A stretch of DNA of 64,000 nucleotides, from NCBI GenBank assembly GCA_964486455.1, contig CAZAMP010000016.1:21186-85185 (forward strand), given 5' to 3'. The notes beneath the pieces are model-generated. The model was not told where the DNA came from and searched no databases. It saw only the letters and a program-made list of their open reading frames with translations. The DNA comes from CAZAMP01 sp964486455. GTDB taxonomy: Bacteria; Eisenbacteria; RBG-16-71-46; CAZAMP01. This document shows, piece by piece, positions 53,603-61,496 of this stretch; position 1 is the stretch's first letter; every line of letters starts with the position of its first letter. The position numbers and the translations under genes were made by a program.

Positions 53603-53807
53603 CGAAACCCTCCTGTGATTCCGTGTCGGTCCGCTCGGGGCGAGCCGGCTCGCCTTCCCGCCTATCCTGGTCTCATTATCGAGATGCCGGTATCCTATGT
53701 TGACGGTTTGAAGAGCGGCAAGGTGGATATCGCCCATATTTCGTTGCGGCCCCGATCGGACTTTCGTAGGCTGGAACTAGTTGGCTTGAAACGATCTGGA
53801 GGAATGG
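53603..53807. promoter_or_regulatory. divergent intergenic region
   Basis: About 200 bases between the lipoprotein gene (-) and the pore/RCK-C gene (+). No strong -35/-10 pair was found. CTGGAGGAATGG supplies the plus-strand ribosome binding site. Confidence 0.35.
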
Positions 53808-54509
53808 ATGTTCGCGGTTGTTCTGCTGTTGGTCGCGTTGGTCGTCTCTTACGTCATCATCCAGATCGGTGCCGTCGCGTTCGAGATCACGGGGCTCGAG
53901 AGAAAGAAAGCCCTCTTCCAGTCATTGTCCTGTTTCTCGACGACCGGGTTCACCACGCGCGAATCCGAGACGATCGTCGGGCACGAGCAACGGCGGAAGA
54001 TCGCGATGGTCCTCATGATTCTCGGTAACATCGGTGTCATCACGATCATATCCTCGTTCGTCGTCTCCCTCGCCGATCAGGGGACGGTTCTGAGTCTCCG
54101 AAACCTCGGGATCATGGGCGCGGGGATGTTGGTGCTCACGTTTCTTCTTCGCGTTCCGCAGATCAACATGCTGCTTCGGCGCCTCATCCGCAAAGAGCTG
54201 GAAGCTGTCGCACATCTCGATGTGATCTCCGACGTCGAGGTCCTGAGCCAGACCGCCGGCTACGGCGTGGCCCGTCTGCACGTTCCGGAAGACTCGTCGC
54301 TGCGGGGATTGCCGCTCAGAGACTCGGGGCTCAGGCAACAGGATATCATCGCTCTCTTCATCGATCGCGGCGGCGCGGCCATTCCGCTGCCGGCCGCCGA
54401 TCGGACGATCCACACGGGTGACTCCATGATCTGTTTCGGGCTGCTCGAACGGATCGCCCGCTACGGTTCTCGCCGATCCGCAATGAGCGGCGCGTCCGCT
54501 ACGGAATGA
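53808..54509 (+). CDS. Trk/Ktr-like single-pore-motif membrane protein fused to an RCK-C (TrkA-C) domain
   Basis: The 233-residue product has TM1 (about 2-24), a re-entrant-looking segment KKALFQSLSCFSTTGFTTRESE (TTGFT at residues 45-49), TM2 (about 65-88, MVLMILGNIGVITIISSFVV) and TM3 (about 97-117). About residues 140-225 form a TrkA-C domain (GYGVARLHVPEDSSLRGLPLRDSGLRQQDIIALFIDRGG, GDSMICFGLLERI). The TTGFT stretch resembles the selectivity-filter loop of TrkH/KtrB. I infer a cation-conducting or cation-sensing protein; an alternative is a regulatory subunit that merely resembles a pore. Overlaps the next gene by four bases. Confidence 0.72.
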   Translation: MFAVVLLLVALVVSYVIIQIGAVAFEITGLERKKALFQSLSCFSTTGFTTRESETIVGHEQRRKIAMVLMILGNIGVITIISSFVVSLADQGTVLSLRNLGIMGAGMLVLTFLLRVPQINMLLRRLIRKELEAVAHLDVISDVEVLSQTAGYGVARLHVPEDSSLRGLPLRDSGLRQQDIIALFIDRGGAAIPLPAADRTIHTGDSMICFGLLERIARYGSRRSAMSGASATE

Positions 54510-56614
54510 TGCGCGTCCCCGCCATCCAACCGGCGATCCATCGGGTCATGACCGCCTCGCTGGCGCTGTTCCTTGCGGTGCTCGCATCGGCCGCGTCCGC
54601 GACGACCCTGAGTCTGGAAGTCACCGAAGGTCGCATCGTCTCCGGCAAGCACTGGATCGAAGCACCCTTCACGCTGCGATACGATCTCGCCCCAGCGGGC
54701 GTCTATGCGGGAAGCCTGCTCGTGGCCGAAGATGCCGGCGTGCGGAGTCGCCTTTACATCGGAATCAAACCGCGTCCGATCGATATCGCCGGCGGACCGC
54801 TATTCGATGACGAAGGTCGGCTCGCGCCCCCTCCCGTCCCCGGGGCACTCAAGAGCGTCGCCGGTTTCGTCGCGCGCTATGAACGCTTCATTCGGGACCA
54901 CCTTCGGGACGGCCAAGGCGCCGAACGATTGCCCGGCGCTATAGGGCGTTTCGCTCTCAATGATCCCGCGGTTCTGGCCGCTTTGATCGACGGGCGGGAC
55001 GCGTTGCTCGACATCAGCGGAGGGGTGACGGTCGAGCTGCGTCTCCCGGCTGGGGATGACTTGGCGGAACTCGAGCGAGAGCTGGCGGCGCGCGTCGAGG
55101 AGGCCGGTGACGCTGCGACCCCTCTCGCCTGGTTCGCCGGCGATCGGATCGTCTGGCGCGCGGAGGAGCACGATGTCGCGCTCATGGACTCGCTTCTCGC
55201 ACGGCCGCCGGAAGCATGGAACGTCTCGTGGCTCATCCGACTCGCCTCGGATCGTGTCGGCATCGGGCCGGCCGTTGTCGCATTGCGAGAGCGACTTGCT
55301 GATGGTGTCGACTCGCCCAAGGCATTGAGACGGCTCATGGAGTCGTCGTTTCCCGAGGGTCGGAAGGCGATTCGGATTCTCTATAGAGAGCCGGACCGAT
55401 TCGCGCTCGGCTGTCGGGACATCCAGCTTGGTGATCTGGCGGGAGCGCTCTCCGACGCGATGGATATCGAACTCTCCGTGCCGTATCGATGGCGCAAGCA
55501 CCGCGTAAGCCATCTGTCGTCCGGCTTCGAGACGGCGAAGGCGCTGGTCGTGCGCCTGGCGGAGCACAACGGCCTCATTGCGCTCGAGAAACCAGAGGGC
55601 ATCGAACTCGCGGGCATTCCTGCGCTCCGCGAGTTTCGCGTGAGCGGCGGTGAGCTCTGGACGTCGACGTTGGCATCGACGGATGGAGAATGGACGGTCA
55701 TCGTCCCGCCCGCTCTCATTCATCCGGTGCCGGATGGAGGAATCGTCGCGAAGCATTGGCGCTCCGGCCGCCGGCTGTGGGAGCTTCCGCTGGGCCATGT
55801 CCCTATTCGCCCCCTCGATCGAGACGGGACGCTCTACGTCGGTACCGTGGAGGGCGCGGTCGCCGCCGTCTCGACCACGAGCGGTGAGATGCGATGGGCT
55901 GTCTATCCAGACGCCGAAGTCCGATCCGTCGAGGCCGTCTTTGCTCCCGCGCGCGTCGTCGGTTTCGCGGGGGACGCGGTCCTGGTGCTACAAGGAGAGG
56001 ATGTTCTTCTCCAGCTGGACGTCGCCGACGGCTCTCTGATCTCGAAGCGCTGGTTGGCCGATCCGGCGATGATGGTTCAGGTCAAACCGAACGCCGACAA
56101 TCTGGTGTTCGCGACGCCGTCACGTCTCGTGGCGGTGGATCGACGCAGCGGTGACGTCATGGCCACACGGGCGGGCGCTTATCGCTCTCCTCACGAAGCG
56201 CGGCCGTGCTCGGCGGTGTGGGCGATCGCCACGGACGACGACGTGCTCGTGGTGGATGGGAATCTTCAAGACGTCGCATCGATCCCGCTGGAGGCGGGTG
56301 CGGTCTGGGGCGTCGTGCGGAACCAGGTCGTCATTGCGGGCCCGGGACCGGTCGCCAAAGGCATCCGCGTGCCGGGCCGGAAGACGATTTGGGAAACGCG
56401 CATCGGCGCGCCGCCGGTCGCGTTCGCCGAGGCGGGGGAGAGGGCCGTGATCGCCTGCCGGGACGGCTATCTCTATCGGATCGATGTCGAATCCGGCGCG
56501 GTGCTCTCACGTGTGCCGGCAGAGGTCCCGCCCGGTGCGCGCATCGAGGTGAAAGGAATCGGGCTTTTCTGGGCGACGTACGGCGGGCGCTTGACCGCGG
56601 CGCGGATCAGGTGA
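54506..56614 (+). CDS. exported protein with C-terminal PQQ-like beta-propeller
   Basis: The 702-residue protein has a signal peptide (ASLALFLAVLASAASA). The N-terminal half (to about 390) is helical/beta and not recognisable, with PSFPEGRKAIRIL-type segments. The C-terminal half carries PQQ/pyrrolo-quinoline-like blades: AKHWRSGRRLWELPLGHVPI, GTLYVGTVEGAVAAVSTTSGEMRW, RLVAVDRRSGDVMATR, GYLYRIDVESGAVLSRV. In such proteins (for example BamB) the propeller binds protein partners rather than the cofactor. Translationally coupled to the pore/RCK-C gene; convergent with the zinc-ribbon gene. Confidence 0.8.
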   Translation: MMRVPAIQPAIHRVMTASLALFLAVLASAASATTLSLEVTEGRIVSGKHWIEAPFTLRYDLAPAGVYAGSLLVAEDAGVRSRLYIGIKPRPIDIAGGPLFDDEGRLAPPPVPGALKSVAGFVARYERFIRDHLRDGQGAERLPGAIGRFALNDPAVLAALIDGRDALLDISGGVTVELRLPAGDDLAELERELAARVEEAGDAATPLAWFAGDRIVWRAEEHDVALMDSLLARPPEAWNVSWLIRLASDRVGIGPAVVALRERLADGVDSPKALRRLMESSFPEGRKAIRILYREPDRFALGCRDIQLGDLAGALSDAMDIELSVPYRWRKHRVSHLSSGFETAKALVVRLAEHNGLIALEKPEGIELAGIPALREFRVSGGELWTSTLASTDGEWTVIVPPALIHPVPDGGIVAKHWRSGRRLWELPLGHVPIRPLDRDGTLYVGTVEGAVAAVSTTSGEMRWAVYPDAEVRSVEAVFAPARVVGFAGDAVLVLQGEDVLLQLDVADGSLISKRWLADPAMMVQVKPNADNLVFATPSRLVAVDRRSGDVMATRAGAYRSPHEARPCSAVWAIATDDDVLVVDGNLQDVASIPLEAGAVWGVVRNQVVIAGPGPVAKGIRVPGRKTIWETRIGAPPVAFAEAGERAVIACRDGYLYRIDVESGAVLSRVPAEVPPGARIEVKGIGLFWATYGGRLTAARIR

Positions 56615-56622
56615 GATCGTGA

Positions 56623-57051
56623 CTACAGCTTTGCCTCGGGATAGACCTCGCGAAGGTGGTCCAGCGTGTAGATCGATCGGCAGTTCGGACAGCCGTATTC
56701 CTGATCGACCTCCGCCAGCAGGTTCGGCTCGAGCCCACCTTCGTAGCCGCATTTCGGGCACGCGACCATGACCGGGCGCTTGCCGAGCTTCTCCTCGATG
56801 ACGTGGGCCCATTCGTCCATCACGCTCTCCTCGAGCTCATCGAGGATTTCCTGATCCCGCTGCAGGTTGTTGATCTGGCTCCGCATTTCCTGCTGCGCAT
56901 CGGTGATGGCATCGAGCCGCGAGGTGATATCGGCGGAATCCGTTCCCGAACCGCCGCCGCGATCAGCACGCAGGCGGCTGGTGAGTTGCGACAACACGAT
57001 GAGTATCGCCACAAGTAGCGCGATCTGCACGATTTGGAGGGTCATTTCCAT
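56623..57051 (-). CDS. membrane-anchored coiled-coil zinc-ribbon protein
   Basis: The 142-residue protein has an N-terminal span (TLQIVQIALLVAILIVLSQL). A coiled coil follows (about 40-85: ITSRLDAITDAQQEMRSQINNLQRDQEILDELEE in heptads), then a C-terminal zinc ribbon (VACPKCGYEG and YGCPNCRSIYTL). The layout suggests a cytoplasmic sensor or adaptor tethered to the membrane. No family name. It is 33 bases downstream of the cytochrome gene on the same strand and may be co-transcribed. Confidence 0.75.
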   Translation of the reverse strand: MEMTLQIVQIALLVAILIVLSQLTSRLRADRGGGSGTDSADITSRLDAITDAQQEMRSQINNLQRDQEILDELEESVMDEWAHVIEEKLGKRPVMVACPKCGYEGGLEPNLLAEVDQEYGCPNCRSIYTLDHLREVYPEAKL

Positions 57052-57084
57052 AGTCCATCACTTAAACGCGTTCGCCGCGCGGTG

Positions 57085-59307
57085 TCAAGGGGATCGCCTC
57101 GGGTCCCACAGGGCGAGAAGCGCCCGGACCCGCTCCGCGCGAGGCTCTCGGCCGATATCGTCGAGACAGATCGCGAGCAGCTCGAGGCCGCGACAGGTGC
57201 CCAACGGATCCTCGAATAGCGTCGATTTCCACGGAGAAGTGCCGATCCCCGTAGGGTCGTCCCATCCGGCCAGTGACGATTCGAGCACGGTGGCGGCGCT
57301 GTCGGCGTGTCCGAGCCCGACGTACGCTTGGGCAAGCCCCGTCGCGGACCATGCCGTCAGATCATCCTCGGCGATCGCTCCGAACGCCCGCACGGCGTCC
57401 GCCGGTCGCCCGTGATAGAGTGCCGTCCAACCGCGAAGCTCGGCCAATGCAACGCGCTGACGTCGTGCCGTCAAGTCGTCGATGATGAACGTCGTGAGCT
57501 CATCCTTCCCCGTCATGGTGTAGTAGAGGCCGAGATCCACCTCCGGCGCCCCGCCCAGACCGCGGAGATGGCCGGTGTTGACGACAACGGCTTCATTGAG
57601 GAGACGCGCCGCAGTTGTCGTGTCCGCCGCTTCGCGCGCGAGGCGGGCGAGTCGGATGAGATTGCGGACGAGCATGCGGTGGAGGCCGTCGGCACGGTTC
57701 TCCTCGATCGCCCGATTGAGAAGACCGCGCGCGACCATCTCGTCGCCCGCCATGACCGCTCCGGTGAAGAGCCTATTGAGCGCCTCGCCTCTCACGTCCG
57801 GCGTTGTCGCGCCGTGGATGAGTCGTTCGAAGCGCTGGCTCGCGAGATCGACAGCGCCCGCCATGAGCGCCCGCGTCCCGAGCTCCATCAGAATGGTGCT
57901 CGGCGCCGTCGCCACGCTCTCCGGTGCCGCCGCCAAGAGCGCGACGGGATCACCTTCGTCATGAAGCTCAGGCCAGTCGGGCTCTTCATGAGCGAGTCGG
58001 GCATACGCGATGTCTGGGTCGAAATCCTCGGAGCCTTCTCCAGCGTGGCAGTGGACGCACGCATTGTAGCCCGTGCGGTATCGTCCTCCGCGGGTGTGAT
58101 CACGGCCAGGACCGTGACACGCCTCGCACTGAACTCCGCGGAGGTCCGGATAGGACGTGGAGGTCGCAAAGCCGCCCGGCCGCCCGAAGCCGGTGACGTG
58201 GCAGCCGACACACTCGGCATCCAGCTCGAAGCCTCGCTCGACGAGCGTATCGAAGGCCCGGGCGTGCGGGGAGCGCGACCACGCGCGGTATGCCGGCTCA
58301 TGGCAGCGGGCGCAGGTCTCCGCGCCGACGTAGTCGAATTGCTCACGGTCATCGGCGCCTTGAGCAGATCTGTGTGCGCGCGAGCGATGGTCCTGTTGGC
58401 GAATCAGGACGCCGACCCGACGTAGGATTTCCTCACTCTCCTCTATTCCCCGCACGAGTTCGGCGGTCGCGGGCCGCTCTCGTGGACGATGAAGGGCGGC
58501 CTTGCCGATGAACCGGCCGTAGTCTCCGACATCGACGAGCCAGCAGGAGCCGATACGCTGCGGTCTCCTCGGCGTCCGCTCCGGGATCGAGATCACCGCC
58601 ACGTCAACCGGCCCCACGTTCGTGAGAAGCTCCCGCGCCGCCTCGACCTCCATCGCGAGAAGGGCGACGACGTAGTCCGCACTGTCCGCCAACGCCGTCA
58701 CCAGCGGAGCGAGGGTCCGAGCGGGATCGGTCACCTCGAACCGACGGGCATCGCCGCCGCTATCGAGGAAGTTCTCGGGATCGAGCGCCGAGACGACCGC
58801 CACGCGCGCCGCTCCCACCGGAGCGATGAGATGCGACAACCATGACGGGGAAGGTCCCGCGGAATCCGGTCGTGCGGTCGTAGGCGGTCGGCGGGAGAGG
58901 TTCGTGGCCACCACGGGGATGTCGCGCTCGGCCGCCATCGTGAGAATCTCGTTCAGCCCGAACCGGATCTCCTGGATGGCCGGGGTAATCGCCGCAACCC
59001 CGAGGATCTTCAGGCAATCGAGCATCGCGGTTGTCTCGATGTCCCGATGCAACCGGGAGAGCGACGCGAAGTTGCCTCCATCCACGAATAGATAGGGCCC
59101 CTCAGCCGTCTTCAGCCAGCCTCCGCGTCGAGCGAGACCCCCGCTCCGGTGCTTGTGTCACGCGCACGGCTTGATCTCACCATAGATCCCGGATTGGAAG
59201 TAGAGGAACGCCGGGGGATTGGCCTCACGCGATCGAACTTCGGCACCGCAAATGAATACGAGCGCAAGAAGAGCGGCCGCCACGATCCGCAAGCGATGGA
59301 TGTTCAT
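57085..59307 (-). CDS. predicted selenoprotein: 5'-nucleotidase-like domain, tetraheme cytochrome c554-like domain and TPRs, with in-frame UGA (Sec50)
   Basis: ATG 59307 (RBS GAGGACTCG) starts a signal peptide (RIVAAALLALVFICG). The frame then reads FLYFQSGIYGEIKPCA, TGA at 59160-59158, HKHRSGGLARRGGWLKTAEG, then YLFVDGGNFASL, all in one frame, and is open to the stop at 57085 (740 residues). The first 300 residues follow UshA-like metallophosphatase topology (GEI.PC.C..GGLARR, VDGGN, LGVAAITPAIQEI, VVATNLSRR). I recall PCxC in relatives, so Sec50 would replace the second Cys. Four heme motifs follow (CARCH 332, CVGCH 366, CEACHGPG 394, CVHCH 417), then TPR-like helices. Probably periplasmic electron transfer. 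A normal annotation would start at GTG 59085 and lose the first 74 residues. Nonsense mutation or base error is the alternative. Confidence 0.82.
59118..59153 (-). promoter_or_regulatory. candidate bacterial SECIS element
   Basis: Directly after the in-frame UGA, the minus strand folds into GAGCG, loop GGGGUCU and CGCUC (59146-59130). Imperfect outer pairings CCG with CGG and AGC with GCU extend the stem to 36 bases. The loop contains GGUCU at bases 19-23 after the UGA, the same sequence and position as in the E. coli fdhF SECIS (from memory). Confidence 0.7.
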
Positions 59308-59480
59308 GAACGCGAGTCCTCGTTTCGTCCAATGCCGCACACTATGGCGCGATGTTAGCATGGATTCGGTTGCGCGGTCGTGTCGTGTGACCGCGCGACG
59401 GGAGTAGATCCCTTGCGGAGCGCGGTGCGGCGGTCCTCGCGAAAGATGGGTTGGTGAACAATAGACGTTGCGCTATTCTA

Positions 59481-59514
59481 TTTTAGAGCCCTCGGATAAT
59501 CCGGGGGCTCAAAA
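59481..59514. terminator. inverted repeat between divergent genes
   Basis: TTTTAGAGCCCTCGG and CCGGGGGCTCAAAA pair around ATAAT, with one G-U-type mismatch and one bulge. It lies 26 bases before the Nudix gene start and about 170 bases upstream of the selenoprotein gene. It could be a terminator reading either way, or a regulatory hairpin in the Nudix leader. The rest of 59308-59480 shows no gene. Confidence 0.5.
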
Positions 59515-59539
59515 CTATTCGCGCGGGTCTTGTTGAACG

Positions 59540-60028
59540 ATGAACTCGAATCCTCACGGCAAAGGTGGACCGTCCTTTCGACCGGCGGTGGGCGCACTGA
59601 TCCTCGGGGCGGATGGCCGGCTCCTCATCGGAAAGCGAAGCGACTCGGAGGTCCCTCACTGGCAGTTTCCCCAGGGTGGGATGAATGACGGCGAGATGCC
59701 CGAGATGGCCGTGCTACGTGAAGTCCTCGAGGAAATCGGAACCTCCCAGGTGTGCATTCTCGGTCTGCTTCCACGTCGGACGCGTTACGTCTGGAGCGGG
59801 GGGCCCGCCAAGACTCCTTTCGACGGCCAGGCCCACATCTGGTTCGTTCTCCGGCTCGACGGTACGATCGAGGAAGAGAACAGCTCGGAGGAATTCAGCG
59901 CCTTCGACTGGATCGCTCCGACGGAGATCCTTTCACGCACCCATCCGGTGCGGCGCGGGACGTACCACGAAGTCCAGAGCATGCTTATCGAATGGCTGTC
60001 GGAGCACTCCCCCGAGCCGAACGCCTAG
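59540..60028 (+). CDS. rppH: RppH/NudH-type Nudix RNA pyrophosphohydrolase
   Basis: The 162-residue protein has the RppH order: FRPAVGALILGADGRLLIGKRSD, HWQFPQGGMNDGE and a complete Nudix box, G46-x5-E52-x7-R60-E61-V-x-E64-E65-x-G67. Then come LPRRTRYVW and GQAHIWFVLRL, and FDWIAPTEIL. RppH removes pyrophosphate from 5'-triphosphate RNA and starts mRNA decay; plant-type Ap4A hydrolase activity is the alternative within this group. ATG 59540 has no strong ribosome binding site. Confidence 0.88.
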   Translation: MNSNPHGKGGPSFRPAVGALILGADGRLLIGKRSDSEVPHWQFPQGGMNDGEMPEMAVLREVLEEIGTSQVCILGLLPRRTRYVWSGGPAKTPFDGQAHIWFVLRLDGTIEEENSSEEFSAFDWIAPTEILSRTHPVRRGTYHEVQSMLIEWLSEHSPEPNA

Positions 60029-60168
60029 TCATTCGCTGCCGTAGACGCTGATCCTCGAACCTCCCCGCTGTTGCCGTCGCCGAGCCCCGCCGAATGCCTT
60101 ACCGCCGGCGATAACCTGGTACAATGATGCAGACTCAGTCGCACACGACGATCGCGAGGAGGCCGGCC

Positions 60169-61392
60169 ATGCGATACTCTATTCTCATCCTTTGTCTGAT
60201 CTGCATCTGTTGCGGTTCCGCATCCGGAACCGTCTACGTCGTGCTCCCTGACGGCAACGGAGACGTTCCGACCATCCAGGCCGCGGTCGATACCGCTGTC
60301 TCCGGCGACATCATCGAGCTTGGCGATGGGATCTTCACGGGGCCCGGCAATCGCGATGTGGTCATCGAAGGTAAGGAACTGGTTCTGCGCTCCCAGAGCG
60401 GCGATCCGGACGCGTGCGTCATCGACTGCCAGGCCAGTTCCGACGACCGGCACCGGGCTCTGGAGTATGAGACGATCTTTGAACTCTATTACGGTCTCGT
60501 GGAAGGGATCACGTTCACAAACGGGTATGTCTACGGGACCGGCGGGGGAGTTCGCACCAGCACCTACGCCATCATCTCGTTCACCAATTGCGTCTTTCGA
60601 AACAACGTGGCCCTCAGCGGTGGAGGGCTCTACTGCGTCGCCTCCGAGGGGGCCCTTCGTGGAAGCGCTGGCTCGGCCTCGATGGGGGAGCTCTACTGCC
60701 CGATCGTCGACTGTCGTTTCGAGAACAACTCGGCATCGAACGGCGGAGCCGTTCAGTTCATGGTGGGATTTCCCGCCTTTGAGCGCTGCACGTTCATCGG
60801 GAACAGCGGCGGCGGGTTTGGATCGCTCTACTGCGGCATGACCTTCCATGACTGCGTCTTCATCGACAACACGGGCTCTCGCGCCGCTCTGGAGAGTTCT
60901 GTCGGTTTCTTCATCTTCGAGATCGTCGGATGTACGTTCGCGCGGAACTCGCCGGTCGCGGTCTTCAACGATTCCGTCGTCGATCCGCTCTGGATGGGCA
61001 ATACGTTCTGGAACAACGCAATAGCGATCACAACTTGGTTCTCCAGCCCATTCCAGATGTCCAACTCGATCATCGTGGGCAGCACGGTCGGTATCTTCGG
61101 CGACCGCGACAACGCGATTCTCACGTGCTGTGATCTCATCGGAAACGAGGGAGGTGATTGGGTGGGCGGCCTGGAAGGTCAGCTGGGCATCAACGGGAAC
61201 ATCAGCGTCGATCCGGCTTTCTGCGATCCCGCGGGCGACGATTTCACGCTCGCGGCCGACTCTCCGTGTCTACCCGGAAACCATCCGGACGGTGAAGACT
61301 GTGGTCAGATCGGCGCGTGGGGAGAGGGGTGTGGCTCTACCGCCGTGTGCCCGACCACGTGGGGCGCGATCAAGGACCGGTTCCGGAAGTAG
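60169..61392 (+). CDS. secreted right-handed parallel beta-helix protein
   Basis: ATG 60169 follows GAGGAGGCCGGCC, giving 407 residues; an earlier in-frame ATG at 60124 lacks a binding site. Signal peptide: ILILCLICICCGSASG; the CxxC-rich stretch might be lipobox-like but lacks small residues before Cys. The first coil, VPTIQAAVDTAVSGDIIELGDGIFTG, is the standard beta-helix entry. Repeats such as FTNCVFRNNVALSGGGLYC, CRFENNSASNGGAVQF and CTFIGNSGGGFGS follow. The tail (DPAFCDPAGDDFTLAADSPC) is typical of such proteins from FCB-like bacteria. There is no FlgD domain; the chain ends in a short Cys-rich segment. Confidence 0.85.
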   Translation: MRYSILILCLICICCGSASGTVYVVLPDGNGDVPTIQAAVDTAVSGDIIELGDGIFTGPGNRDVVIEGKELVLRSQSGDPDACVIDCQASSDDRHRALEYETIFELYYGLVEGITFTNGYVYGTGGGVRTSTYAIISFTNCVFRNNVALSGGGLYCVASEGALRGSAGSASMGELYCPIVDCRFENNSASNGGAVQFMVGFPAFERCTFIGNSGGGFGSLYCGMTFHDCVFIDNTGSRAALESSVGFFIFEIVGCTFARNSPVAVFNDSVVDPLWMGNTFWNNAIAITTWFSSPFQMSNSIIVGSTVGIFGDRDNAILTCCDLIGNEGGDWVGGLEGQLGINGNISVDPAFCDPAGDDFTLAADSPCLPGNHPDGEDCGQIGAWGEGCGSTAVCPTTWGAIKDRFRK

Positions 61393-61496
61393 GCGCGCCA
61401 CCGGATCGTCTCACGCTTGCAGGTTCGACCTCCATCGGACAGACTGCGCCCATTCCATATCGCTTCCAAGAACGGCAATGAGGGGAGTCTGATGTG

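Noticed and set aside
57085..59085. Starting the cytochrome gene at GTG 59085
   Set aside because: This start cuts into the VDGGN motif and removes the signal peptide that periplasmic c-type hemes need. The upstream codons fit the same domain across the TGA.
59158..59160. UGA read as Trp (alternative genetic code)
   Set aside because: Many other genes in the window end at TGA with overlapping starts right after, so TGA is a normal stop here.
59158..59361. A separate 67-residue secreted peptide upstream of the cytochrome
   Set aside because: It ends exactly at the in-frame TGA, and its last 15 residues form the beginning of the next domain.
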